DNA of 64,000 nt from Anaerolineales bacterium (GTDB lineage: Bacteria > Chloroflexota > Anaerolineae > Anaerolineales > UBA11579): assembly GCA_019637755.1 (NCBI GenBank), contig JAHBVC010000002.1, positions 1-64,000 of the forward strand, given 5' to 3'. Below, in pieces: positions 19,449 to 28,378 of the stretch. The notes under the pieces were generated by a model. The model was not told where the DNA came from. It was given only the letters and a program-made list of their open reading frames with translations, and ran no database searches. Each line of letters starts with the position of its first letter. The first letter of the stretch is position 1. Made by a program: the position numbers and the translations under genes.

Positions 19449-21224
19449 ATGTTCACTGCTGAAAAGGCCGCCGCTGAGGCGCGCATCCTCGAATTTTGCC
19501 GCGCCGCCAGCTTGCCCGCCCCCACGCTGAGCTGGAGCCAGATCCCCTTCGCAGGGGAATGGGGCATTGCCACCTCGCTGTTCCAACTGGCTTCGCAGGA
19601 AGCCAAGCAATCCGGCCAGAAGATCAACGTGCCGCAGCGCGCCACGCAGCTGGCCGAGCAACTGGCTGCCGAACTCGCCAGCCTGCCCGGCTTCACGCGC
19701 GTGGAAGCCGTGAAGGGCTACCTGAACCTGTATTTCGACACCGCCGAATTTGCCGGGCGCGTGCTGACCAACGTGCTCAGCCAAGCGGAGCGCTACGGCT
19801 GGGGCGAACCCAAGCAGCAGCGCGTGATGCTCGAGTTCTCGCAACCCAATACCCACAAAGCCTTCCACGTCGGCCACCTGCGCAACATGATCCTCGGTGC
19901 GGCGTTGAGCAACATCCTCGAAGCCGCCGGCTACGAGATGGTGCGCGCCAACTATATTGGCGATTATGGCAAAGACGTAATGAAGTGGATGTGGAACTAC
20001 ACCCGGCGCCACGCCGGCGAGCAACCGCCCGTCAAGGACGTGACGCGCTGGATGGGCGATCTCTACTCCGAATCCAGCCGCGAGCTGGAAGCCGACCCCA
20101 ACGGCGAGGCTGAGATCCGCACGCTGTTCTCCCAGTGGGAAGCCGAAGACAAAACCGTCTACGACCTGTGGCTGCAGACGCGCCAATGGTCGCTGGATGG
20201 CTTCAACGAGATCTACGCGCAGATGGGCATTCACTTTGACCGCATCTACTTTGAGAGCGAGATGGAGCGGCTGTGCAAGCCGATCATTGATGAGCTGATC
20301 GCGCGCCAGATCGCGGTAGACGAGCGCGCCGAAGGCGGCACCGTAGTCGTCAAGCTGGATGAGTTGCTGGGGCTGCAGGAGAAGTATCGCGTGCTGGTGC
20401 TGCAACGCTCAGACGGCACCTCTCTCTACGGCGCCTGGGATCTGGCACTGGCGCTGCAGAAATTTATTGACTACGCCCTCGACCAGTCGATCTATGTCGT
20501 CGATGTACGCCAAAGCCTGCACTTCACCCAGGTGTTCAAGACCCTGGAGCTGGCCGGGCACGAGGCGCTGATGCAAAAGGTGCTGCACCTGCCCTACGAG
20601 ATCGTCAATCTGCCGGGGAACGTGATCATCTCCTCACGCGAGGGCGTCGTGGTGCTGCTGGAGGAGCTGATCGAGCAGGCCACTCAGCGCGCCGCGGCCA
20701 TCGTGGCCGAGAAGAACCCGGAGTTGGATGAGGCCACGCGCCTGAGCGTAGCCCAGCAGGTGGGCCTGGCGGCGATCAAGTACCCGATGCTGGCCCGCGA
20801 GACCACCAAGATCGCCACCTTCGATTGGGAAGCCGCGCTGGATTTCAACGGCCAGGCCGCCCCGTATATCCAATACGCCTGCGTGCGCGCTAACAGCATT
20901 TTGCGCAAGGCCGCCGCCGAAGGCGCCGCGAGTGCGCAACAACCGCCGCAGCACGCACTGGAGCCGAGCGAGATCGAGCTGATCGAGCTGATCTCGCGCC
21001 TGCCGGATGCGATCCAGCGCGCCGCCAACGAGCACAAGACACTGCACATCACCAACCTCACCTACGAGCTGGCCAAGGGCTTCAATGATTTCTACAATCA
21101 GTGCCCGGTGCTGCAAACCGAGGAGCCGCAGCGTAGCTTCCGCCTGGCCCTGGTGGCGGCGGCGCGCCAGGCGATGCGTAATGGTTTGGCGCTGCTGGGG
21201 ATTGTTGCTCCAGAAGTAATGTAA
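19449..21224 (+). CDS. argS: Arginyl-tRNA synthetase
   Basis: Class I synthetase that charges tRNA-Arg. The 591-aa protein has an N-terminal Add-1 domain, then the HIGH-type motif in PNTHKAFHVGHLRN (about residues 136-149), a KMSKS-equivalent loop that in ArgRS is degenerate (here GNVIISSREG), and a C-terminal DALR anticodon-binding domain (AAPYIQYACVRANSILRK onward). The ATG at 19449 has no Shine-Dalgarno. TATAAT (19435-19440) ends 8 nt before it, so the mRNA is probably leaderless. A tRNA-Arg gene with anticodon GCG lies in the same window. Confidence 0.96.
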   Translation: MFTAEKAAAEARILEFCRAASLPAPTLSWSQIPFAGEWGIATSLFQLASQEAKQSGQKINVPQRATQLAEQLAAELASLPGFTRVEAVKGYLNLYFDTAEFAGRVLTNVLSQAERYGWGEPKQQRVMLEFSQPNTHKAFHVGHLRNMILGAALSNILEAAGYEMVRANYIGDYGKDVMKWMWNYTRRHAGEQPPVKDVTRWMGDLYSESSRELEADPNGEAEIRTLFSQWEAEDKTVYDLWLQTRQWSLDGFNEIYAQMGIHFDRIYFESEMERLCKPIIDELIARQIAVDERAEGGTVVVKLDELLGLQEKYRVLVLQRSDGTSLYGAWDLALALQKFIDYALDQSIYVVDVRQSLHFTQVFKTLELAGHEALMQKVLHLPYEIVNLPGNVIISSREGVVVLLEELIEQATQRAAAIVAEKNPELDEATRLSVAQQVGLAAIKYPMLARETTKIATFDWEAALDFNGQAAPYIQYACVRANSILRKAAAEGAASAQQPPQHALEPSEIELIELISRLPDAIQRAANEHKTLHITNLTYELAKGFNDFYNQCPVLQTEEPQRSFRLALVAAARQAMRNGLALLGIVAPEVM

Positions 21225-21285
21225 ACTTATCCTATCCAGCCACCGCGTATGCGGTGGCTGATTCATCTCACTCACTGGAAACCTG

Positions 21286-22101
21286 ATGCCCAATACCCCG
21301 CCACGTCGCTTTTACCTCACCCGCCCTAGCCAGTTTGAGATCACCTACAGCATTAACCACTGGATGGACCCCAGCAATGCGGTTGACCGCCCCCTGGCGC
21401 AACAGCAGTGGGATGCGCTTTACCAGTTGTATCAAGCGCAGGGCGTGGCGGTAGAAGTGCTCGATCCGATGCCGGGATGGCCTGATTCGGTGTTCACCGG
21501 CGATTCGATCTTTCTGTATGGCACGCAAGCCATCGCCAGCCGCTTCCGGCACGCCGAGCGCGCCGGCGAGGTGGAGCCCCAGGTAGCGCGCTTCGCTGAG
21601 CGTGGCTACACCATCCACCGCCTGCCCGAGGATGTGCTCTTTGAAGGCAACGGGGATGCGGTCTACTGGAACGGGCGCATATTCGCCGGGTATGGGGTGC
21701 GCAGTGATAAGCAAGCACACGCCCACCTCGAGCGCATCCTCAACGTAGAGGTGCTGCCGATCGAAGTACTGGCGCCCCATTTCCATGTAGATACCGTGCT
21801 GTGCCCACTGAATGCCACTACCCTCGCCTACGCGCCTGCCGCCATCGGCGCCGCCAGCCTGGAGCGCCTGCGCAGCCTGGGGGTGACGCTGATCGAGGTG
21901 GCCGCCGAGGAAGCCGAGCTGCTGGCCTGCAACTCCATCGTGCTGGGTGATCAGGTGATCATGAGCACGCCGCATGCCCCGCGGCTGCAGGCCGCTTTGC
22001 ATGCCGCTGGTTTCCAAACCCATGCGCTGGAGATGAGCGAATTCACAAAGTCCGGTGGCGGGGTCAAATGCCTGACGCTGGAAGCCTACCAACCTGCGTA
22101 G
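21286..22101 (+). CDS. Amidinotransferase-fold hydrolase, DDAH-like
   Basis: A 271-aa member of the guanidino-group-modifying superfamily (dimethylarginine dimethylaminohydrolase, arginine deiminase, amidinotransferases). The repeated beta-beta-alpha-beta propeller segments carry DSVFTGDSIF, the acidic pair in FEGNGDAVYW, the catalytic His in PHFHVDTVLCPL and the C-terminal nucleophilic Cys in KSGGGVKCLTLE. The size fits DDAH-like hydrolases of about 255-285 aa. The substrate cannot be told from sequence alone. It lies downstream of argS on the same strand, 61 bp apart. Confidence 0.85.
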   Translation: MPNTPPRRFYLTRPSQFEITYSINHWMDPSNAVDRPLAQQQWDALYQLYQAQGVAVEVLDPMPGWPDSVFTGDSIFLYGTQAIASRFRHAERAGEVEPQVARFAERGYTIHRLPEDVLFEGNGDAVYWNGRIFAGYGVRSDKQAHAHLERILNVEVLPIEVLAPHFHVDTVLCPLNATTLAYAPAAIGAASLERLRSLGVTLIEVAAEEAELLACNSIVLGDQVIMSTPHAPRLQAALHAAGFQTHALEMSEFTKSGGGVKCLTLEAYQPA

Positions 22102-22120
22102 ACTGAATATCGGCGAAGAC

Positions 22121-22156
22121 AAAGGCCCTTGCATCTGCAAGGGCCTTTTTTTGTTT
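22121..22156. terminator. Bidirectional intrinsic terminator
   Basis: The stem AAAGGCCCTTGC / GCAAGGGCCTTT with an ATCT loop and a T-rich tail on the plus strand separates the convergent DDAH-like and copCD genes. It reads as a strong terminator for the former. Confidence 0.85.
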
Positions 22157-23841
22157 TACGGCTTCAGCGGCAAGATAAAGCGCGTGCTGACATCATTGGC
22201 GCCGCCGCGGCGCAAGATCACCTCCACCTGCCAACTCCCCGGCAGGCTCAAGTAATTTCCAGTCACGGCGTAGCGCCCAGGCGCATCGCCGGCCGCGGCC
22301 TGCGCCTCGATAATGCCCAGGCTGGAGCCCGGCTGAGAAAAGCGCAGCAACACCTCACTGGGCAGCTGCTGCGGGTTGCGGCGCGCGTCGTTTACATCTA
22401 CCGTGAACTGGTTCACGCCCACCTGTGCCGGGGCAATGTAGACGGTCAGGCGCACCTCATCCCCGGCGTATTCGTGCACTTGCACGCGCGCGTAGGCTTG
22501 GGCGTGGGCCGCCCAGGCTGCCTGGCTGGGTGCGATGCTGGTCATCGCCCCCACCAGCAGCAACACCAACAGGCCCAGCAGCAACTCAGTGCGGATGGTG
22601 CGGCCAAAGGCGCTGAGGGCCGGCGCGGCATGTTTGCGTAAGCGCGGCGTAAGGATGCGCAGGTTGATCGCCCCCAGCCCTAGCAAGCCAGCGAACAGCA
22701 CGGTCTTCGCAATCAGGGCACGGCCGTAGCTGGTAGTCGGCAGCAGCCAGAGCTGCCCAATGTGCAGCCAATAGCTGAGCAGGCCGGTGAGCGCCAGCAG
22801 CACCACGGCAGCGATCGCCAGGCGCGAGAAACGCGGCACCAATACCGCCATGCGCGCTCGTGACGCCTGGCGGCTGCGCACAACCGCGTCCAGCAAGGGC
22901 AGCAGGCCACCTAACCAGCTCACCGTGGCGGCCACATGCAGCCAATCGGCCACGATGGCCAGGGGCGCCAGTGGCCGCAGGGCCGCAGCGTGCGCGGTGA
23001 GACTGACAGTGAGCACGGCCAAGCCCCCCAGCCCGGCGAGCAAGCGCCATGTGCGCGGCGCGGCCGCGGGCAAGGCTCGCCAGGCCAGCACGCCGCTGGC
23101 CAGGGCCAGCGCGGAGCGTGCCCACCACAGGCGGCCGATGTAGCCGCTGCTGATGCCGGCCAGCGTCACCCACAAGTCTGCGCCGGCGATGTTGAGCGCC
23201 TGCACCGCCAGCAGGCCAAGCGTAGCCAGCAGCAGCAGCCCGCTGCCGGCCAGCGTGCTGCGGCGAATGCTCCGCGCCACCCCGGCCACCAGCGGCTGGC
23301 CCAGGCTGGCCGCCAAGGGTTGCACGACCAACAGCCAAAACACCACGCCGCCATAGGCCAGCGCCAGGCCCACAAAATTGAGCCAACGCACGCTGCTTTC
23401 CAACAGCGGCGGAAAGCGCAGCGCCGGATCGACGAAGCCCGGCGGCGGGGTCAACTCATCCAGCTCGGCGTCCACGCCCACCCCAAACGGAATGGCGCCT
23501 TCGGTCACGTGGCCATCGGCATTGGAGCGCACGCGCCACACCGCCGTGTAGCTGTCCTGCGGCAGCGGCTCCAGCGGCAGGCGCAGCACGCGCGGCGCAC
23601 TGGCATCCACGTTGCCCGGCCCGGGATTGACCAGCTGCTTGGCAGAGTTGAATAGCTGCACTTGGCTGAAGGCAGGGTCGATCTCTTCGGTAAAGGTCAG
23701 GATGATTTCCGCTGGTGCGGCCTGCAACAGCTCGCCGCTGGCGGGCTGCGAGGAGAGGATGCTGGCATGTGCCCACACACCCCACACCAGCGCCGCCGCC
23801 GCGCTCAATGCCAACCCACTGGCAATGAAAACTCGCTTCAT
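22156..23841 (-). CDS. CopC-CopD fusion, putative copper transport/resistance protein
   Basis: A 561-aa membrane protein. After a signal peptide ending near WAHA, residues 27-125 form a CopC-type cupredoxin-like domain that starts at the mature His (HASILSSQPASGELL) and includes VRSNADGHVTEGAIPFGV. About eight transmembrane helices of the CopD domain follow (VRWLNFVGLALAYGGVVFW...). A C-terminal extracytoplasmic beta domain ends the protein. The start is ATG 23841, with AAGGA about 10 nt upstream; a TTG two codons earlier is too close to it. The secreted-protein gene on the same strand just upstream is a likely partner. Confidence 0.85.
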   Translation of the reverse strand: MKRVFIASGLALSAAAALVWGVWAHASILSSQPASGELLQAAPAEIILTFTEEIDPAFSQVQLFNSAKQLVNPGPGNVDASAPRVLRLPLEPLPQDSYTAVWRVRSNADGHVTEGAIPFGVGVDAELDELTPPPGFVDPALRFPPLLESSVRWLNFVGLALAYGGVVFWLLVVQPLAASLGQPLVAGVARSIRRSTLAGSGLLLLATLGLLAVQALNIAGADLWVTLAGISSGYIGRLWWARSALALASGVLAWRALPAAAPRTWRLLAGLGGLAVLTVSLTAHAAALRPLAPLAIVADWLHVAATVSWLGGLLPLLDAVVRSRQASRARMAVLVPRFSRLAIAAVVLLALTGLLSYWLHIGQLWLLPTTSYGRALIAKTVLFAGLLGLGAINLRILTPRLRKHAAPALSAFGRTIRTELLLGLLVLLLVGAMTSIAPSQAAWAAHAQAYARVQVHEYAGDEVRLTVYIAPAQVGVNQFTVDVNDARRNPQQLPSEVLLRFSQPGSSLGIIEAQAAAGDAPGRYAVTGNYLSLPGSWQVEVILRRGGANDVSTRFILPLKP

Positions 23842-23915
23842 GTGCAACCCGTCCTTAATATGAGCAAAGAGCCTGGCCCGCGGGCCAGGCTCTGAATTGA
23901 TGTGCGGCGCGCAGC

Positions 23916-24503
23916 TTACTTGGATTTGCCGCGCTTGGCCTGGCCGCGGGTTAAGCTTACTACCAGCCCGGCCACACCAGCGACAGCGCCCAGCGCACCC
24001 AACAGGGTCGCCGTCTGCAGCTTGCCGGCCAGCTCAGCCACGCTAGGCTCGGCGGCGGGGAAGGCGATATCGGACTTGACATTGATGCTGCTGAAGGTGT
24101 GCGGCCCGCTGGTCATGCTGGCATCCACCGGCGTGCCATTGATCTCACCATAGATACGCACGGTATAGTCACCGGCGGCGGTGGGCAAGGCATGTGCAAT
24201 GTAGCCGCCCGGCTGGCCCCAGCGCGCCGCCAACGGCAGCTCGCGGGTGGTGCTGCCATAGGTCAGCTCCAGGTGCAGGGTCGCTTCGGCGCCTTCCACC
24301 GGCTCCCCAGTGACCGAGTTGGTGATGCTCAGTTCAATGCCATTGACATCGCCCTGATAAGCGGGCTCTATGTCCCACCCCACCACGATCTCATAGTCAC
24401 CGGCTTCAATATGGCCGTGGGCAAATGCCGCCAGCATGCCTACGGGGCTGGCCAGCAGAGCCAAAACAACCAGGGCTGCAACCAAAACACTTAATTTACG
24501 CAT
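23916..24503 (-). CDS. Secreted, C-terminally anchored protein next to copCD
   Basis: A 195-aa protein with a clear signal peptide (MRKLSVLVAALVVLALLASPVGM...FAHGH). The mature N-terminus is His-containing (HGHIEAGDYEIVVGW). A beta-rich domain of about 100 residues follows, then a single C-terminal transmembrane helix and a basic tail (TRGQAKRGKSK). The His start resembles CopC/YtkA-type copper ligands, and the gene precedes copCD by 74 bp, so a role in periplasmic copper handling is plausible. I do not recognise a named family. The ATG has GAGGAG upstream. Confidence 0.6.
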   Translation of the reverse strand: MRKLSVLVAALVVLALLASPVGMLAAFAHGHIEAGDYEIVVGWDIEPAYQGDVNGIELSITNSVTGEPVEGAEATLHLELTYGSTTRELPLAARWGQPGGYIAHALPTAAGDYTVRIYGEINGTPVDASMTSGPHTFSSINVKSDIAFPAAEPSVAELAGKLQTATLLGALGAVAGVAGLVVSLTRGQAKRGKSK

Positions 24504-24671
24504 AACTCTCCTCTTTCTTTGGGCACATCATGCCTGCACAGGCAAGTCCCCCCTTATCTACCTTTAGGCGCCGGGCAGCCAGTGTGAAAGCTCACCAATT
24601 TTTTGGGACAATTGTAGGACAAAGCCGCGCAACTCAGGCTGCCGGGAAGATGCTCGCGTGGGTGGTTCCAG

Positions 24672-24698
24672 GCAAAGAAAAAGCACCCAGAGGGTGCT
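24672..24698 (-). terminator. Terminator of the OmpR-like regulator gene
   Basis: On the minus strand, AGCACCC-TCT-GGGTGCT is followed by TTTTTCTTT. A second imperfect copy of the stem lies immediately upstream (24699-24718). Together they close transcription 42 nt after the regulator gene. Confidence 0.75.
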
Positions 24699-24740
24699 AG
24701 CATCCAGAGGGTGCTAAAAGCTATGGCCGGCGCGTAGGAG

Positions 24741-25424
24741 CTAGATATCCAGGCGGTAACCTACCCCGCGCACGGTGACCAGCAGCTTAGGCTTCTTGGG
24801 GTCTTTCTCGATGGCGTTGCGCAGCCAACTGATGTGCACATCCAGTGTGCGCGTATCCCCTGTGTAGTTGGTGCGCCATACTTTCTTGAATAGCGCGTTG
24901 CGCTCCACCACTTCGCCCTTGCTATCAATGAGCAATTGCAGCAGGCGCACCAAGCGCGGCGTGAGCACGGTCTTCTTGGCGCCCACTTTGACTGCGTGGC
25001 TATCCAGATCCAGCTCGATCGGGCCGGCCTTGAGCAGGCGGCCCTCTTCCGGCGGCAGCAAGGGGGCGATGCGGTTGAGCAGCTTGCGCTGGGTGAAGGG
25101 CAGCACCAACACCGCGTTGGCGCATTCGAATTCAGCTTCCAGCGGGCGGGCGGGGTCAGAGATCAGCAGGATCGGCATCGTGCTGACCCGGCTGCGGATC
25201 GAGGTGCAGATGCGGCGCCCATTGGTGCGCATCGAGGCCGCATCCAAGATCACCAGGTCGAACTTGGCCTGGCCGACGCGCTCCAACGCGTCTTTGCCGC
25301 TGGGCACGCGCTCCACCTGGAAGCCCTTCTTAAGCAAGGCAGGCACAAATTCGCCGTTGCTGATCCAACGGCCTTCCACCCACAATATCTTTGTTTTACT
25401 TGCCTGAGATAGTTTACGCGCCAT
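24741..25424 (-). CDS. OmpR/PhoB-type regulator with a degenerate receiver
   Basis: A 227-aa protein. Residues 12-120 are receiver-like and 130-227 form a winged-helix DNA-binding domain (PRLVRLLQLLIDSKGEVVERNALFKKVW...LDVHISWLRNAIEKDPKKPKLLVTVRGVGYRL). The phospho-acceptor Asp is retained (LVILDAASM), but the usual acidic pair near the start is replaced (ILWVEGRWIS instead of ILVVDDE), so Mg2+-dependent phosphorylation may be impaired. No cognate kinase is adjacent. A TATAAT (25497-25492, minus) could drive it with a leader of about 60 nt. Confidence 0.85.
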   Translation of the reverse strand: MARKLSQASKTKILWVEGRWISNGEFVPALLKKGFQVERVPSGKDALERVGQAKFDLVILDAASMRTNGRRICTSIRSRVSTMPILLISDPARPLEAEFECANAVLVLPFTQRKLLNRIAPLLPPEEGRLLKAGPIELDLDSHAVKVGAKKTVLTPRLVRLLQLLIDSKGEVVERNALFKKVWRTNYTGDTRTLDVHISWLRNAIEKDPKKPKLLVTVRGVGYRLDI

Positions 25425-25689
25425 GTGCCAATACCCCCAACGTGCTTAAGAGAGACCTGCGCCTAAACTCATTCATCCGTACCGAGCAAAAATTATAACG
25501 CACAAACCTTAAAGAAAAGCAGGACTTTCAGGCTACCCGCCAGCACTCGTTAAGGTTGAGGGTTGTGCGGCTGGCGCCAGGCACGCGGGACGGATGATAA
25601 AATAGCGCACTATTCGCTGGCCATCGCACTGCCTCTGCGTGCGGCCAGCCTTTCAGGCCTGGGCTGTTTGGCCCGGAGGCATACACAAA

Positions 25690-26280
25690 ATGAGCGAAAT
25701 GATCGAAGTGGTGATTGATAGCATCCGCGTAGGGCTGATGTCGCAGCAACGCGTGGTGATCTTGCGCGAAGCCGAAGCAGATCGCTACCTGGCGATCTGG
25801 ATCGATCCCTACATGGCCGAGCAGATCACCTTTGCGCTGCAGGAAGTGGAAGTGGCCCGCCCGATGACGCACGACCTGATCCGCGAAGTGGTGCGCAGCC
25901 TGGATGGCCGCGTGGTGCGCGTGGAAGTGCACGACCTCAAGAACGATGTGTTCTACGGCAACATTGTGGTGGAAGCCAACGGGCGCACGATCGAGATCGA
26001 CTCGCGCCCCTCGGATGCGCTGGCGGTGGCCGTGCGCACGCATGTGCCCATCCTGGTGGCGCGCAGCGTGCTCGACGCGGCCGGCATCGTACCCGAGGAA
26101 GATATGGATCAGGGTGCCCATTCGGATGGCGATCGGCCGCTGCTCGAAGAAACCGAGATGACCGATACTCGCGTGAACCCGGAAGAGCGCCTGGAAGCCT
26201 TCGAAGATTTTCTCTCCCAGCTCGACATCAGCGATGATGATGACGAGAACGGCAAGCCCACCAAGGGCAAGAACAACTAG
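25690..26280 (+). CDS. Bifunctional nuclease (BFN/DUF151) domain protein
   Basis: A 196-aa protein. The BFN domain spans residues 1-140, with VVILREAEADRYLAIWI, the MTHDLI segment and the signature IEIDSRPSDALAVAVRTHVPI. An acidic low-complexity tail follows (ISDDDDENGKPTKGKNN). Family members in other bacteria and plants have nuclease activity. The start is ATG 25690 (MSEMIEVVIDSIRVG), with CGGAGG 10 nt upstream. The gene ends immediately before the dnaB ATG (no gap), so it is coupled to the helicase genes. Confidence 0.85.
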   Translation: MSEMIEVVIDSIRVGLMSQQRVVILREAEADRYLAIWIDPYMAEQITFALQEVEVARPMTHDLIREVVRSLDGRVVRVEVHDLKNDVFYGNIVVEANGRTIEIDSRPSDALAVAVRTHVPILVARSVLDAAGIVPEEDMDQGAHSDGDRPLLEETEMTDTRVNPEERLEAFEDFLSQLDISDDDDENGKPTKGKNN

Positions 26281-27690
26281 ATGAGTGACGCCTACGCCTC
26301 AGACAGCCCGCCCCCCAGCGGCCCGCAGCAACTGGTGCCGCACAGCCGCGAGGCCGAAGAAGCCGTCATCGGCTCGGTGCTGATCAACCCTGAGGCGTAC
26401 TACGACGTTGCCGATTTCCTCACCGCCGAAGACTTTCACATTCACCGCCTGCGCTGGGTGTGGGAAGCCTTTACCCGCCTGCACGAGCAGCGCATCCCCA
26501 TCGATCTGCTCACCGTCACCGAAGACCTGGATAAGAACGGCCACCTCGCCGAGATTGGCGGCCCGGCCTACATCACTGGGCTGATCAACAACGTGCCCAG
26601 CTCGCTGCACGCCGAGGCCTACGGCCGCCTGGTGCAGCAGACCAGCATCCGCCGCCGCCTGCTGGAAGCCGCCAACAAGATCGCCAAGACCGCCTATCAG
26701 GAGAACCTGAGCGTCGAGGCGGCTATCGAGGAAGCCGAGAAAGCCGTCTTTGGCGCCAGCGACCACCAGCTCTCCACCGACCTCAAGCCGATCAAGCAGG
26801 TCATCAGCGATTATTACGACCGCATTGACCAGCTCTCGCGGCGCAGCGAGGAATTTTACGGCGTGCCGACCGGCTTTATTGACCTGGACCGCTTGCTGAG
26901 CGGTATGCAGCCCTCCGATCTGCTGATCATCGCCGGCCGCCCTGCTCAGGGTAAATCCAGCTTCCTGATGTCGATCGTCAAGAACGCCGCCCAATTGCAT
27001 AAAAAGCATGTGGCCATCTTCTCGATGGAAATGTCCAACGAGCAGTTGGTGGCGCGTTTGCTCTCTCAGGAAACCGGCATCAACTCCCAGAAAATGCTGA
27101 GCGGCAAGCTGGAACAGCGCGAGTGGGATCTGTTCGCCCAGGCGGTGGAAACGCTGGGCGGCATCAAAGTCTTTTTGGATGATACGCCGGGCATCTCGCC
27201 CACGCAGATGCGCGCCAAGTGCCGCCGCCTGCATATGGAGTTTGGGCTGGACTTGGTCGTGGTGGACTATTTGCAGCTGATGCAGGGTGACGGGCGCAAC
27301 GACAACCGCGTGCAGGAAGTCTCGCATATTTCGCGCAGCTTGAAAGTGCTGGCGCGCGAGCTGAACGTGCCGGTGCTGGCCGCGGCGCAACTCTCGCGTG
27401 CGGTGGAGCAGCGCGCCGACAAGCGCCCGATGCTGTCGGACCTGCGCGAGTCGGGTTCGCTGGAGCAGGATGCCGACATCGTGATGTTCATCCATCGCCC
27501 AGACCAGTACGAAGAAGACAGCCTGCGCAAAAACATCGCCGAGATCATGGTCAGCAAGCACCGCAATGGCCCTACCGGCGTGATCGAGCTGGTCTTCCGT
27601 GAGCAACTGGCCAAGTTTGAAAATGCAGCCACGCGCACCGTGGATTTTGCGGGGTTCAATGAGCGCCAAGCCGGGCAGCAGCCACAGTAG
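26281..27690 (+). CDS. dnaB: Replicative DNA helicase DnaB
   Basis: Hexameric helicase at the replication fork, 469 aa. The N-terminal DnaB domain begins PHSREAEEAVIGSVLINPEAY. The RecA-like core has the Walker A variant GRPAQGKSSFLM (about residues 219-230), the Walker B VVVDYLQLM and the arginine-finger region RESGSLEQDADIVMFIHR. No intein interrupts it. The ATG directly follows the BFN stop. The two downstream genes look like primosome loaders, giving a helicase-loading cassette. Confidence 0.97.
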   Translation: MSDAYASDSPPPSGPQQLVPHSREAEEAVIGSVLINPEAYYDVADFLTAEDFHIHRLRWVWEAFTRLHEQRIPIDLLTVTEDLDKNGHLAEIGGPAYITGLINNVPSSLHAEAYGRLVQQTSIRRRLLEAANKIAKTAYQENLSVEAAIEEAEKAVFGASDHQLSTDLKPIKQVISDYYDRIDQLSRRSEEFYGVPTGFIDLDRLLSGMQPSDLLIIAGRPAQGKSSFLMSIVKNAAQLHKKHVAIFSMEMSNEQLVARLLSQETGINSQKMLSGKLEQREWDLFAQAVETLGGIKVFLDDTPGISPTQMRAKCRRLHMEFGLDLVVVDYLQLMQGDGRNDNRVQEVSHISRSLKVLARELNVPVLAAAQLSRAVEQRADKRPMLSDLRESGSLEQDADIVMFIHRPDQYEEDSLRKNIAEIMVSKHRNGPTGVIELVFREQLAKFENAATRTVDFAGFNERQAGQQPQ

Positions 27691-28378
27691 CTTCGGCGGC
27701 TTCCCCGCGGGCAAGGTGCGCTTCACGCGCCTGCCCGGCCCCTTTTTCAGCGAGCTGCTGCCGCAGATCGACAGCCTGGCCGAGCTGAAGGTGACCCTGT
27801 ACGCACTGTGGAAGCTGGAGCGCATGGAAGGCGAAGCGCGCTACCTGCAGCCGCAAGACTTCACCGAGGATGCGCTGTTCCTCTCCGGCCTGCCCGGCGG
27901 CCAAGCCGACCTGGACGCGGGGTTGGCCGCAGCCGTACAGCGTGGCACGCTGCTGCAGGCCCAGCTAGAATTAGATGGTCAGCCGCGCCAGTTTTATATG
28001 CTCAACTCGGCGCGCGGCCGGGCGCTGTACGAAGCCGTGCAAAACGGCGAGTGGCAGCCCAGCGGCGATGGGCGCTACCCGATCGAGCTGGCCCACGAGC
28101 GCCCCAACATTTTTGCGCTCTACGAACGCAACATCGGCGCCATCACCCCGATGATGGCGGATGCGCTCAAGGATGCCGAGCGTGAGTACCCCCAAGAGTG
28201 GCTGGAGGAGGCGATGCGCATCGCCGTTGAAAACAACGCCCGCTCGTGGAGCTATGTACAAGCCATCTTGCGCCGATGGCAGGAAGACGGACGCGATGAG
28301 CGACGAACTCAAGGGAATTCTGAAAAAGATCGGCGAAGCTACGTCGAAGGCGAATTCTCAGACTTCATCGAACACTAA
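27659..28378 (+). CDS. DnaD-domain primosome protein
   Basis: A 239-aa protein with an N-terminal winged-helix-like region (VRFTRLPGPFFSELLPQIDSL) and a C-terminal DnaD/DnaB_II domain (NIFALYERNIGAITPMMADALKDAEREYPQEWLEEAMRIAVENNARSWSYVQAILRRW, in part), the DNA- and helicase-loader-binding module of Firmicutes DnaD. The start is ATG 27659, inside the dnaB reading frame (32-bp overlap), because homology begins shortly after. It overlaps the loader gene at its 3' end by 83 bp. Its role in helicase loading is inferred from domain and context. Confidence 0.85.
   Translation: MSAKPGSSHSSFGGFPAGKVRFTRLPGPFFSELLPQIDSLAELKVTLYALWKLERMEGEARYLQPQDFTEDALFLSGLPGGQADLDAGLAAAVQRGTLLQAQLELDGQPRQFYMLNSARGRALYEAVQNGEWQPSGDGRYPIELAHERPNIFALYERNIGAITPMMADALKDAEREYPQEWLEEAMRIAVENNARSWSYVQAILRRWQEDGRDERRTQGNSEKDRRSYVEGEFSDFIEH

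Noticed and set aside
25425-26281. Replication origin near dnaB
   Set aside because: No cluster of DnaA boxes (TTATCCACA-like) was seen, and dnaA and dnaN are absent.
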